Assembly: GCF_024343575.1 (NCBI RefSeq)
Contig: NZ_RJUA01000011.1
Location: 1-64,000, forward strand
Direction of reading: 5' to 3'
Length of the DNA stretch: 64,000 nt
Source: Lacihabitans sp. LS3-19
GTDB taxonomy: Bacteria > Bacteroidota > Bacteroidia > Cytophagales > Spirosomataceae
Position numbers and translations under genes: made by a program. Shown in pieces: positions 27,457 to 36,624 of the stretch. The notes below the pieces were generated by a model. It did no database searches and was not told where the DNA came from. It worked only from the letters and a program-made list of their open reading frames with translations. Numbering within the stretch: position 1 is the stretch's first letter; the number at the start of each line of letters is the position of its first letter.

Positions 27457-29007
27457 ATGAAACTGAACATTAAGGATACTTTTAATAAAAAACTCGATAT
27501 TGACCCCATAGCAGAAAACTATGTGCGTCAGGTTTCAGGTGCGTTTATGTCTTTGGTTGCTCCTACTCCAGTGACCAATCCTTCTTTGATTCATGTATCA
27601 GACGAAATGTTGAAAGAGCTTGGTTTGAGTCAAGAAGATGCCAAAAGTGAGGAGTTTTTGGAGGTTCTTTCAGGCAATAAAATATATCCTGACACGCAGC
27701 CTTTTGCGATGTGTTATGGTGGGCATCAGTTTGGTTCTTGGGCTGGGCAATTGGGCGACGGAAGAGCTATAAATCTTTTTGAGCTTAATCACGAAGGAAA
27801 ACAATGGGCAGTACAACTGAAAGGTGCTGGTAAAACGCCCTATTCCAGAACTGCGGATGGCTTGGCCGTTTTGCGGTCTTCGGTTAGAGAATATCTTTGC
27901 AGCGAGGCCATGTATCATTTAGGCGTACCCACAACGAGGGCTTTATCATTGGTTTTGAGTGGCGAAAAAGTCCTTAGAGACATGCTTTATAATGGAAATG
28001 CCGCATACGAAAAAGGTGCTATTGTCAGTAGAACAGCTCCAAGTTTTATCAGATTTGGGAATTTTCAGATTTTTGCTGCTAGGCAAGACCATGAAAACCT
28101 GCAAAAGCTTTTGGATTATACAATTGAGCATTTTTACACTGAATTAGGAACTCCAAGCAAGGAAACTTATTTGGCTTTTCTTCAAGAAGTATCCTCAAGA
28201 ACCATAGAAATGGTGGTGCATTGGGAAAGAGTAGGGTTTGTACATGGCGTAATGAACACCGACAATATGAGCATTCTTGGCCTCACGATAGACTACGGCC
28301 CCTACGGTTGGGTGGAAGACTACGACCCCAACTGGACGCCAAACACCACGGATGCTTCACAAAGCAGGTACAAGTTTGGCACGCAAGGCGAGGTAGCCAT
28401 CTGGAATTTGTATCAATTGGCCAATGCCTTTGTTCCTATTATCAACGATATTCCAGCCTTAGAAAAGCTTTTAGAAGGCGTACAAAATGAATATCATCAA
28501 AAGCACCAAGAAATGATGCTTAAGAAATTAGGTTTGTCAGAAAGTACGCCAAATCCTAGCGTTTTAATCAAAGATCTTAAAAAATTACTATACAATAGTG
28601 AAATGGATATGACCTTATTTTTCAGGACTTTATCAAGCTTTGAGCCGAATAAGATATCAGAATTTATTGAGCAGATTACGGAATTTACCTATTCAGAAAA
28701 TTTCGAAAATTATAAACCTAAATGGAATACTTGGCTAACTTTTTATGCCGACCAATTGGCTTTGCAAACCAATAATAATAGGGCTATAGAAATGAACGCT
28801 ACTAATCCAAAATACGTTTTACGTAATTATATGGCTCAGCTGGCCATAGATGCAGCTGACAATGCAGACTATAGTTTGATAGAAGAATTATACACCATGT
28901 TAAAAAAGCCTTATGAGGAACAACCAGCGATGGAAAAATACTTCGCGAAAAGGCCAGATTGGGCAAAACATAAGGTTGGCTGTTCGCAATTAAGTTGTAG
29001 CTCATAA
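27457..29007 (+). CDS. selO: Protein adenylyltransferase SelO (YdiU)
   Basis: 516 residues. SelO is a pseudokinase-fold enzyme that transfers AMP from ATP to Ser/Thr/Tyr of target proteins and is tied to redox homeostasis. Family motifs are clear: CYGGHQFGSWAGQLGDGRAI, QLKGAGKTPYSRTADGLAVLRSSVREYLCSEAM, RTAPSFIRFGNFQIF, and the metal-binding HGVMNTDNMSILGLTIDYGPYG (about 264-285). The C-terminus is KVGCSQLSCSS: the last Cys is third from the end, the position of selenocysteine in vertebrate SelO, so this is a Cys version. The gene is followed after 38 bases by ytxJ, itself a thiol-redox protein. The A-rich leader has no strong Shine-Dalgarno sequence. Confidence 0.96.
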   Translation: MKLNIKDTFNKKLDIDPIAENYVRQVSGAFMSLVAPTPVTNPSLIHVSDEMLKELGLSQEDAKSEEFLEVLSGNKIYPDTQPFAMCYGGHQFGSWAGQLGDGRAINLFELNHEGKQWAVQLKGAGKTPYSRTADGLAVLRSSVREYLCSEAMYHLGVPTTRALSLVLSGEKVLRDMLYNGNAAYEKGAIVSRTAPSFIRFGNFQIFAARQDHENLQKLLDYTIEHFYTELGTPSKETYLAFLQEVSSRTIEMVVHWERVGFVHGVMNTDNMSILGLTIDYGPYGWVEDYDPNWTPNTTDASQSRYKFGTQGEVAIWNLYQLANAFVPIINDIPALEKLLEGVQNEYHQKHQEMMLKKLGLSESTPNPSVLIKDLKKLLYNSEMDMTLFFRTLSSFEPNKISEFIEQITEFTYSENFENYKPKWNTWLTFYADQLALQTNNNRAIEMNATNPKYVLRNYMAQLAIDAADNADYSLIEELYTMLKKPYEEQPAMEKYFAKRPDWAKHKVGCSQLSCSS

Positions 29008-29045
29008 TTACATCAAAGAAATAATATTAATAACAAACAATACAA

Positions 29046-29381
29046 ATGAATACTTGGAATAAGCTCGAAAGTGAAGCGGAATTAGAAAAAATCATAGAAA
29101 AATCTACAGAAAAACCACAGGTAATATTCAAACACAGCGTGACATGCGGCATTAGTGCTCACGCCGAAGATAAACTTAAAAATGGGTCAGACTTAATCAC
29201 TGCCAAGGCAGATTTCAACTACTTAGACTTATTGAGTTACCGCCCAATATCTAATCTTATAGCCGAAAAATTAGAAGTAAGACATCAGTCACCGCAAATC
29301 ATTGTATTAAAAGACAAAAAGGTAGTTTACCATAACTCTCACCACGCCATTGATCCAAAGAAAATAGCAGAGGTTTTGTGA
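29046..29381 (+). CDS. ytxJ: Bacillithiol-system redox protein YtxJ (monothiol bacilliredoxin-like)
   Basis: 111 residues, a thioredoxin-fold protein of the YtxJ family. The active-site segment is IFKHSVTCGIS with a single Cys34, then a conserved FNYLDLLSYRPISNLIAEKLEVRHQSPQIIVLKDKKVVYHNSHHAI stretch (thioredoxin-like cis-Pro in SPQ). In bacillithiol-making bacteria these proteins are thought to remove bacillithiol from mixed disulphides; direct evidence for YtxJ is limited. It directly follows selO in an apparent two-gene operon. Bacteroidetes with YtxJ usually make bacillithiol, but no bsh genes are in this window. Confidence 0.9.
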   Translation: MNTWNKLESEAELEKIIEKSTEKPQVIFKHSVTCGISAHAEDKLKNGSDLITAKADFNYLDLLSYRPISNLIAEKLEVRHQSPQIIVLKDKKVVYHNSHHAIDPKKIAEVL

Positions 29382-29463
29382 AAAAAACCTGAAATTAAAG
29401 CTATATTTTTGTATCTTAAATATAAAAAATGGCTTGTATTTTTCGAGAAATAAAAATACTTCG

Positions 29464-29621
29464 TCCGACTAAAAAAAACTCATTATAAAATTTGAAAATT
29501 AAAACCTTACAGGGTTTCGAATTCAAAAGGAACCATTTTTATTATAACAATCCCAACCCTTCGGGGTTGTGATTATTGATTATCAATGATTTGGAAATTT
29601 AATTTTCAATACTTAGTCGGG
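29464..29621. repeat. MITE-like or structured intergenic element with inverted ends
   Basis: An 8-bp inverted repeat CCGACTAA (29465-29472) / TTAGTCGG (29613-29620) encloses about 140 bases holding a hairpin AACCTTACAGGGTT (around 29492-29506) and a perfect stem CAACCC-TTCG-GGGTTG (29554-29569, UUCG tetraloop). Both hairpins resemble common Bacteroidetes intergenic repeats. A single TCCGACTAA also occurs at 31330. It fills the gap between ytxJ and the phosphodiesterase gene. It could be a small mobile element, a terminator for selO-ytxJ or an RNA structure. Confidence 0.55.
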
Positions 29622-29645
29622 AGCCGTTAAAATAAAAATTATCTA

Positions 29646-30911
29646 ATGAGAATATTATTGAGTTTTTTAGCCTGTTTGACATACACATTTGTGTTTTCTC
29701 AACAGCCTACTTATGATGAGATTTTACAAAAAGAAATCCTTTCAAACACAATAGAAAACAATGAGGCTAGTTTGCAAAAACCGTATGTGATTATGGTCTC
29801 AATAGATGGTTTCAGACATGATTATGCTGAAAAATATCAAGCCAAAAATATTCTAAAAATAGCAGAAGAAGGAAGCTCAAGCACCAGATTAATACCTTCC
29901 TTCCCTTCCAAAACCTTTCCTAATCACTATAGTTTGGTAACGGGTTTGTATCCTGAACATCACGGAATTGTATCGAATGCATTTTATGATAAATCGACCC
30001 AAAAAGAGTATGCGATAGGCAATAGAACAGAAGTAGTAGATGGAAAATGGTATGGCGGCATTCCACTTTGGAATCTTGCTCAAACGCAAGGAATGTGTGC
30101 CGCTTCGTATTTTTGGGTAGGATCGGAGGCAAATATAAATGGACTTTTTCCAAAATATTATTACCCTTATCAAAAAACCGCACCTTACGAATACCGGATC
30201 CAGAGAGTACTTGAATGGCTACAAATGCCAGAAAAAACAAGGCCTCATTTTATTACCCTATATTTTTCGATGGTAGATACGCAAGGGCATAATTTCGGGC
30301 CAGATGCAAAAGAAACTAAGGAGGCGGTTTTGTATGTAGACCAGCAAATAGGTGCACTGCGTGAAGGATTAAAAAAACTAAATCTTCCTGTTACACTTAT
30401 AGTAAGCTCTGACCATGGCATGGTGAATGTCTCGAAATATTTAAACGTCCACGATTATATCGAAATGGACAAAAAACAATTTTACAGTGGTCCTGTGGCA
30501 ATGATATATACCAAAACAGAGGAAGAGAAAGAGAAGTTTTATGATGCTTTAAGTACGCAAACGCAATTCAAAGTTTACAAAAGAGAGGCCGTCCCAAATT
30601 ACCTCAATTACAGCGAGAATGAAAGAATAGGCGACTTGGTGCTTGTGGCTGATCCTCCTTACACTATTGTTTATTCTGAAAAAGAAATGGTGGATAAGCC
30701 AGGAGGTACACATGGCTATGACCCATTTGAAAACAAAGAAATGGGGGCGATATTCTATATTGAAGGCCCAACAATTAAAAAGAATTTCAAGCTTGCTCCC
30801 ATCGAAAACGTCAACATTTATCCTTTGGTAGCTCACATTTTAGGATTGAACATTTCTGAAAAAATAGATGGAAAATTGGAAACAACTGCTGGAGTTTTGA
30901 TTGAAAAATAA
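29646..30911 (+). CDS. Ectonucleotide pyrophosphatase/phosphodiesterase (NPP, alkaline phosphatase superfamily), secreted
   Basis: 421 residues with a signal peptide (ILLSFLACLTYTFVFSQ). The fold's metal and nucleophile sites are visible: VSIDGFRHDY with Asp54, FPSKTFPNHYSLVTGLYPEHHGI with the nucleophile Thr90, YFSMVDTQGHNFGPD, VSSDHGM and GGTHGYDP. This arrangement belongs to the NPP family, which hydrolyses nucleotide or phosphodiester bonds using two zinc ions, usually in the periplasm. It stands alone; it begins 25 bases after the right end of the repeat element. Exact substrate cannot be told. Confidence 0.93.
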   Translation: MRILLSFLACLTYTFVFSQQPTYDEILQKEILSNTIENNEASLQKPYVIMVSIDGFRHDYAEKYQAKNILKIAEEGSSSTRLIPSFPSKTFPNHYSLVTGLYPEHHGIVSNAFYDKSTQKEYAIGNRTEVVDGKWYGGIPLWNLAQTQGMCAASYFWVGSEANINGLFPKYYYPYQKTAPYEYRIQRVLEWLQMPEKTRPHFITLYFSMVDTQGHNFGPDAKETKEAVLYVDQQIGALREGLKKLNLPVTLIVSSDHGMVNVSKYLNVHDYIEMDKKQFYSGPVAMIYTKTEEEKEKFYDALSTQTQFKVYKREAVPNYLNYSENERIGDLVLVADPPYTIVYSEKEMVDKPGGTHGYDPFENKEMGAIFYIEGPTIKKNFKLAPIENVNIYPLVAHILGLNISEKIDGKLETTAGVLIEK

Positions 30912-31714
30912 TAAAATTCAAAATTTCTAAATTTAAAGTCCCACTTTTAAGGTTTGGCTTACCATTTTGCTAATACAATTTTGTTGAAGTTTTTTTGCTT
31001 ATTTTTTGTGTACTAATACTTTAATTTCCCCTTCTATTCCTTCAAAATTCTCTAATGCTTTCCCAAGGGCCTTATTTCATTAAATTTAACTTCATGGCGT
31101 AACCCAATTTTGAAGACTTAACCAATAAAATGCCTATTTGCCCAATTGTATTTAACTTATTGGTTATTTCTCTCCTTTCCCACAAGAACTGTACTCCTTG
31201 TTTTTTAACGACAAAATTATTCATTCCTGTTTTCTAAAAAGAAGAACTAAGTCCATAAAAAACACCGAAATACTGCATGTTTTTGCTTTAAGGAAACAGT
31301 ATTATTTGTAATATAAGATTACTGTGGCATCCGACTAAAATATATTTTATAGGCAAATCGGTCTTGAATGGCCTTTCAAGGTACTTTTTTTGTCTATGGT
31401 GAAAATGACCCCCTATTTACTTTGTGTCGGCTGCCGCCTGGGCCTTCATTTTTTTTCAAAAAAAAACGAAGCAAAAAAAACAGCACCCAGCAAACTCACG
31501 CACTCAAAATTCTCTTAATCAGTAGTTTATGTTATTAGTTTTTTCGAAAGAGAATTTTGATTGCGTTCAAACAGTGCTGGCTGATATAATGAATCATATT
31601 TATTTATTTTTAATCGGATACCAGTAATAAAAGATTTATAAAAACCTAGGTTCAATAATTCAGGTTGTTAAAAAAGTTCTGGATATAAAACGTATTCTAG
31701 CCTCAAGCTTTGCA
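30912..31714. other. 800-base intergenic region without a gene, with a long imperfect inverted repeat
   Basis: No convincing coding frame. It contains TCCGACTAA at 31330 (shared with the repeat upstream), a GC-richer patch at about 31426-31446 (TCGGCTGCCGCCTGGGCC), a T-run/A-run hairpin at about 31444-31471 (CTTCATTTTTTTTC with AAAAAAAAACGAAG), and a nested inverted repeat at 31482-31590 whose inner 13 bp are perfect. The rest looks like random AT-rich sequence. Confidence 0.6.
31504..31560. repeat. Inverted repeat, 13-bp perfect arms (TCAAAATTCTCTT)
   Basis: Left arm 31504-31516, right arm 31548-31560, loop of 31 bases. Pairing continues outward for about seven more bases with two mismatches (ACGCA / TGCGT), and CAGC-containing sequence lies further out on both sides. 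No T-run follows either arm, so a simple terminator is unlikely; an RNA structure, a recombination site or a mobile-element end are possible. Confidence 0.7.
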
Positions 31715-31939
31715 ATGATTTCTGATAATTATTTCACCGGAATGCTGGAAGATGACTGGAACAAAAACCATAATTGGAGCAGTAAAAGAGTACCAAACTT
31801 ATGCGAAAAAGTGATTATCAGTGGTGATCCTGTAAAAGTAAAAACTGGAATGCATGCCCGGGCGGCATTTATTGAAACCGAAACTGGTTCCCTTTTTGAA
31901 ACAGAAGCTGGTGCGGTAATGAGTATTAATCCAGATTGA
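31715..31939 (+). pseudogene. Orphan C-terminal module of a W-rich surface protein (gene remnant)
   Basis: 74 codons: FTGMLEDDWNKNHNWSSKRVPNLCEKVIISGDPVKVKTG and a closing GAVMSINPD. This matches the C-terminal ends of the surface proteins at 49741 and 53319 (pattern W..NW....P..C..V.I.......I..G........I.....G..F....GA...I). There is no signal peptide, and the frame upstream (open back to 31649) does not look like the rest of such a protein, so this is most likely the surviving 3' end of a deleted gene. A short real gene cannot be excluded. Confidence 0.6.
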
Positions 31940-32003
31940 TTTAAATCCTTTTTTTCAGCGAATGTATTTTAAACAAAACATTCGGCCCTATTTTAACCAG
32001 ATT

Positions 32004-33557
32004 CTATTTCACCCGAATAAGTTTAAGATCCTGAAAATCGAAGCTGAAATCAATATCGGGGGAGATACCTTTCATTTTTATACCCGTTGCTTTTCCGATT
32101 TCATCCAGTGTAAAACTCGCAAAAGCATCGCAATCCATGTCATCATATTGCCATTTGATGGCAAAAGTATTGGCCTGGTAAAAATGCATTTTGCCGTTTA
32201 GTTTGGGTGATTTTTTGGAAACAAACCAAAGCTCATTGTCTTTATAGCTAATTTCTACTTCACCAAACCAAGGGTCTTTGTAAGTTCCTGTAAATGAATC
32301 TTTTGACGGGGAAGTGATTTTGTTCAATTCTACGGTTTTCCAAACAGCATTTACTACGGAATCTACTTCGCTTGCCGAATGATCGAGCCGATCTTTTGCC
32401 CAGCTTACCCAATCTGTGGTTTCGGCTCCGAGAAGCACATCTTTTATGCTGCGGGTTATGCTTGCATAAGCGAGTCCACCAGGATCGCAGTTGGTAAGTA
32501 CAATGATACCTGCATTCAACTCCGGAATCATGGTCACATAAGATAGCATACCGGGTAAGCCACCGGTGTGATCAATGATGGTATAACCTTTTTGATCACC
32601 CAGAAAGAACCCCAGCCCATATCCATAATAGTGGCTTTGGTATTTTCCATTTCCAATGGCCGAAAAACCAATATTCGTATGGATACGCCAAAGCATATCG
32701 TGGTTGCTTTTCGAAATCAGGGTTTTGCCTTCCCCATATTTTCCTTCTTTCAGGTGCATATTTACCCATTTTGCAAGCTCGCTTACGGAGGAATAGATGC
32801 CTCCGGCGGCTCCCAATGTGCCATCTTTTTTAGTGTAAGTTCCAAACTCAATCAAGTTACCTTCTTTAATCCTGTGCGGCATAGCCACATTATTGTCTGA
32901 TTTTATGTTTTGGAAAATCCCCACAGTGCAATCCATACCAAGCGGTCTCATTATTTCTGTTTCTACAAATTGATCCCAAGGTTTTCCGCTCACTCTTTTA
33001 ATTACTTCGCCAGCTACCACATAGAGGAGGTTGTCGTAGTCGTATTTGGTTCTGAAATCAGAAACGGGTATTTGATATTGAAAGCTTTTCAATACATCAT
33101 CAATGCCATAATCTCCGCCATCTGGAAAAAACATCAGATCGCCAGCACCAAGTCCAAGTCCGCTTCGGTGAGTGAGCAAATCGATTATCGTAAAATTCGC
33201 CGTAACATAGGGAGAATACATTTTAAATTCGGGTATGTAATCCACAACTTTGTCATTCCATTTAAGTAATCCTCGATCAACCAGAATCCCCAATGCTGTA
33301 GTAGTAAAAGCCTTACTGTTAGATGCTATGGCAAACAAAGTTTTTTCATCCACCTTTTTATTAGTATTGATAGATGCTAAACCATAGCCTTTTTGATGTA
33401 TAATTTTACCATCTTTCACTACGGCTACTGCCAAACCTGCATGAGGCATGGTGCTCATTGAAGCATTCACCACCGAGTCGATGAAAGCTGAAGATGGCAT
33501 TTTTTGGGCCTTAGCAATACAAGAAATAAAGAGTAATAGAATAACCGTTTTTTTCAT
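32004..33557 (-). CDS. Secreted serine hydrolase, beta-lactamase/AmpC-esterase family
   Basis: 517 residues from MKKTVILLLFISCIAKAQ (an ATG seven codons upstream is less likely). The class-C beta-lactamase fold is shown by VAVVKDGKIIHQKGYG, the active-site SNSK (Ser79-Lys82), LLTHRSGLGLGAGD, the Tyr-x-Asn-like YDNLLYVVAGEVI, and a third-box-like IIDHTGGLPGML. The C-terminal ~110 residues (FTGTYKDPWFGEVEISYKDNELWF) are a DUF3471-like beta domain often attached to such hydrolases. Probably a periplasmic or surface peptidase/esterase acting on D-amino-acid peptides or esters; not expected to be a true beta-lactamase. Stands alone. Confidence 0.92.
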   Translation of the reverse strand: MKKTVILLLFISCIAKAQKMPSSAFIDSVVNASMSTMPHAGLAVAVVKDGKIIHQKGYGLASINTNKKVDEKTLFAIASNSKAFTTTALGILVDRGLLKWNDKVVDYIPEFKMYSPYVTANFTIIDLLTHRSGLGLGAGDLMFFPDGGDYGIDDVLKSFQYQIPVSDFRTKYDYDNLLYVVAGEVIKRVSGKPWDQFVETEIMRPLGMDCTVGIFQNIKSDNNVAMPHRIKEGNLIEFGTYTKKDGTLGAAGGIYSSVSELAKWVNMHLKEGKYGEGKTLISKSNHDMLWRIHTNIGFSAIGNGKYQSHYYGYGLGFFLGDQKGYTIIDHTGGLPGMLSYVTMIPELNAGIIVLTNCDPGGLAYASITRSIKDVLLGAETTDWVSWAKDRLDHSASEVDSVVNAVWKTVELNKITSPSKDSFTGTYKDPWFGEVEISYKDNELWFVSKKSPKLNGKMHFYQANTFAIKWQYDDMDCDAFASFTLDEIGKATGIKMKGISPDIDFSFDFQDLKLIRVK

Positions 33558-33839
33558 AGAAGTTAAATTAGTATTCAAATATAAGTAAAAGAGTTATTAA
33601 ATCAGGATTATGCTTTGGAATAGCTTTTACAAACTGAATTTTCAAAAGGAAAAGAATATTTAAATAAAAGAATAACATGTAAAAGAGATTATTTTTGACT
33701 TCCTATCCCGATTATTAGTTTTTGATACCCATTTTAATAAATATCATTTTGTTTTCTGCATAAAAATGTGAAATTTAGCTTTACTAAAAATAGCATTTAA
33801 ATTAATCTAAAACACCTGAAATATTGCAATCTGAGTTAT

Positions 33840-35783
33840 TTGTTTCTTATTTCCTTCCTGGTTTTATTTCAGGCCGGAGCACAAGAAATTCAAACCTTGC
33901 CTTATGGATGTCAGCCATGTGTAGATTCTCTCATTAAAAAGTTTGAGCATCCAAACGATTTCGGCAAACTTGAGTCAAAAGATACCCTAAAGTTTGATTA
34001 CACGATTGAAATAAAAGAAAGTCAGGAAGTTTTACTTTTTATTGGTGACCCAGACTATAGTTTCATCAAACATACTTATAACCATCAAACACAGACCATT
34101 TATAGTGGGAGGTATATGCCAAAATCAAAACTCACTAATAATGAGAGAGTTTTTGTCACGCTTTATCTAGAAAAAGGCACTCATAAGATAAATATTTCGA
34201 GCTATTCCAAATACGACACTTATCATTTCACCCAACCATATTTGATACAAGGCATATCGCACGATTACGTAAAAAAGAAGTTTGAATCTAACAATGCTAT
34301 GGCTAGAATAATGGGCTTAGGTTTTATTATCCTCTTTGCATTTGTGAGTTTTTATTCTGCATTCAACGCCCTTGTAACTAAAAACCAAGACTTTAAAAAC
34401 TATGCTATCTATGCTTTTTCTATTTTTATATTTCTCTTTCTCATGGAAGATTGGTATGCCCAGTGGCATTTCCTTTTTCCGGAACACCCCGACTGGTACT
34501 TGTATTTAAGCGACCCCGCAAAAGCATTTATTCTTTGGGTCTATTTGTTTTTTAGTGAGCATTTTTTAGCCTTGAAAAAGAACAATCCTAAAGCCTTAAG
34601 ATTATTAAAAATCTTGCAACATTCCTTGGTTGCTTTGGGTATAATTATGAGCCTTACTTTGCTTATTTCACATGACTTTGGTGTAGTCAGAAAAGTATCT
34701 ATTATTTACATAGGTCCTTGTCTTATGTGTATGGTTTTATTTTACAAAATCATAACGGGCAACCTTAATTATCTAAGATATTATGTACTATTGGGTGGTT
34801 ATGTGATTTTTTTGGGATTTCTTGGGAGTGGAATAATAGCCTTGTACAGTAAAGCCCCATTTTACCGCTCCTACTACCAAGAGACTTTTCATGGCATTAT
34901 GGGTTTCAATGTGATGCAAATTGGAATTTGTATAGAAATGATGGTTTTTTTGATGGCCATAAGTTTAAAAAACAGAGACACTTTAAAAGAAAAAGAAGCT
35001 TTACAAGGACTGACGCTCAAACAGTTTAGAGAGAACGAAATTCTCCAAAAAGAAGTAGAAAAACTACTCAAAGAAAGGCTGGAAGAAAGCGAAAAGATGT
35101 TGTCTTCAGAATTGGCAAAAACAGAAAAACAGGGCAATCAAATTGAACTTTTCAAGGCACAATTAAAGTCATTGCAACTGCAAATGAACCCTCATTATTT
35201 ATTCAATTCATTAAATTCTATCAACGACTTTATTATTTCAAAAAAAGCAGAAGAAGCCTCAGAGTATTTAGCTCTTTATGCAAGAATGATGCGAAACATA
35301 CTTCGAAATTCGAACAAAACATTTAATACTTTAGAATTAGAACTTCAGTTTTGTGAGGATTATTTAAAACTAGAATCGCTTAGGTTTGAGAATAGATTTG
35401 AATACAAAATAATACCACCAAAAAACATTATTATTTCGGAGAAAAAAATTCCTGGTATGATGTTGCAAACAGTTTTAGAAAATGCCGTTTGGCATGGCAT
35501 AATGCCCTTAAAAAGAAAGGGAGAAATCATAATTGATGCCAGCCAAAGTACTCAAAGCGAAGTAATAGTGAAAATATCTGACAATGGAAATGGAATGCCT
35601 GAGCAAAAATTAAAACAAGAAAAAGAATCTTATGGACTGAGTAATATCCAAGAAAAAATAAAAATCCTTGATAAACTATATAATAAAAAAATATTATTTG
35701 AAATGAGCAATTTGCCTAAAAATTCAGGATTGGTTGTTAAATTCGTTTTCCCCGAAATGAAAGATAATTACTTAGAACAATGA
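33840..35783 (+). CDS. LytS-type sensor histidine kinase with 7TM sensor
   Basis: About 647 residues. No in-frame ATG exists between the upstream stop at 33798 and the mature region; the TTG at 33840 gives a short signal peptide ending AGAQ, but ATT, CTG or a more upstream start is possible. After a periplasmic beta domain (about 20-145) come roughly seven membrane helices (about 155-385), a coiled coil (about 385-445), and the His-kinase core: LQMNPHYLFNSLNSINDFI with the phospho-acceptor His452, then ATPase motifs VLENAVWHGI and ISDNGNGMPEQK...YGLSNIQEKI. The stop overlaps the ATG of the LytTR regulator (ATGA), so the two are a coupled two-component pair. Signal unknown. Confidence 0.93.
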   Translation: MFLISFLVLFQAGAQEIQTLPYGCQPCVDSLIKKFEHPNDFGKLESKDTLKFDYTIEIKESQEVLLFIGDPDYSFIKHTYNHQTQTIYSGRYMPKSKLTNNERVFVTLYLEKGTHKINISSYSKYDTYHFTQPYLIQGISHDYVKKKFESNNAMARIMGLGFIILFAFVSFYSAFNALVTKNQDFKNYAIYAFSIFIFLFLMEDWYAQWHFLFPEHPDWYLYLSDPAKAFILWVYLFFSEHFLALKKNNPKALRLLKILQHSLVALGIIMSLTLLISHDFGVVRKVSIIYIGPCLMCMVLFYKIITGNLNYLRYYVLLGGYVIFLGFLGSGIIALYSKAPFYRSYYQETFHGIMGFNVMQIGICIEMMVFLMAISLKNRDTLKEKEALQGLTLKQFRENEILQKEVEKLLKERLEESEKMLSSELAKTEKQGNQIELFKAQLKSLQLQMNPHYLFNSLNSINDFIISKKAEEASEYLALYARMMRNILRNSNKTFNTLELELQFCEDYLKLESLRFENRFEYKIIPPKNIIISEKKIPGMMLQTVLENAVWHGIMPLKRKGEIIIDASQSTQSEVIVKISDNGNGMPEQKLKQEKESYGLSNIQEKIKILDKLYNKKILFEMSNLPKNSGLVVKFVFPEMKDNYLEQ

Positions 35784-36493
35784 AATACACAGCCATTTTA
35801 GTTGACGACGAAGCACATGCCATCCGAACATTATCTGCCCAAATTGGTTGGACAAAATTACCTATTGAAATCACATTTACGGGTAATTCTGTAGAAGAAA
35901 CCGAGGATTTTTTGAGACTTAACAAACCAGATTTTCTTTTTTTAGATATCAAAATGCCTGGACAAGGAGGTTTTGAATTGTTCCCAAACATTGACCTATC
36001 AGTAACGGATGTGATCTTTACTACTGCTCACGATGAGTTTGCCCTTCAGGCTTTTCAGCATCAAGCTTCGGGATATTTGATGAAGCCTGTTAGTACTATC
36101 GAGCTAAAAAATCTTTTAGGAAAATTGATTAATAAAAGAGGCGTTTTAGCAGCCGAATCCCAAGACTTGTTAATTCAAGAAAAAACAGGAATTCTTAAAA
36201 TCCCCTTGAGCCAAATCTTATATATTTCTTCAGAAGGTAGTATTTGTTTGATTCATAAAACAGATGGTACCAGGAGATCTGTAAATAGTTTATTAAAAGA
36301 CTTAGAAGTTAAACTTAATAATGGCAATTTTTATAGAATCCATCACCAATATTTGGTTAATCTTACTAAAGTCAAAGAAATAATTAAAGCTAGAAATTCT
36401 GAAGCCATATTGGAAACTGACGAGAAGTTACCAATTAGCAGAGCTAAGAAAGCCACTTTTTATGAGGTTTATGAGTCTCTAAATAACATTTAA
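35780..36493 (+). CDS. LytTR-family response regulator
   Basis: 237 residues. Receiver domain: acidic pocket VDDEAHA (Asp9, Asp10), phospho-acceptor Asp56 in LFLDIKMPG, Thr in FTTAHDEFAL, Lys in LMKPVS. LytTR DNA-binding domain from about 130: ILKIPLSQILYISSEGSICLIHKTDG, SVNSLLKDLEVKLNNGNFYRIHHQYLVNLTKVKEI, LPISRAKKATF. Its ATG overlaps the stop of the kinase gene by four bases. LytTR regulators bind pairs of direct repeats about 21 bases apart. A decayed paralogue lies 0.9 kb downstream. Targets unknown; the box at 43871 and its copies are candidates shared with the stand-alone LytTR gene. Confidence 0.96.
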   Translation: MKYTAILVDDEAHAIRTLSAQIGWTKLPIEITFTGNSVEETEDFLRLNKPDFLFLDIKMPGQGGFELFPNIDLSVTDVIFTTAHDEFALQAFQHQASGYLMKPVSTIELKNLLGKLINKRGVLAAESQDLLIQEKTGILKIPLSQILYISSEGSICLIHKTDGTRRSVNSLLKDLEVKLNNGNFYRIHHQYLVNLTKVKEIIKARNSEAILETDEKLPISRAKKATFYEVYESLNNI

Positions 36494-36624
36494 TCCGCCG
36501 CAAAATAGAAATCTACACCAATTATTAACTTTAAAGTACCAATTATTTTTAAAGATTTTAGAATAAACTGATTCATTCGGAATTTCAGGTTTGAATTAAT
36601 TTTTTAACATAAATCTTTTCTAAA

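Noticed and set aside
32004-33557. A true antibiotic-resistance beta-lactamase
   Set aside because: Length, the C-terminal DUF3471-like domain and the wide distribution of such AmpC-like esterases/peptidases in Bacteroidetes argue for a housekeeping hydrolase.
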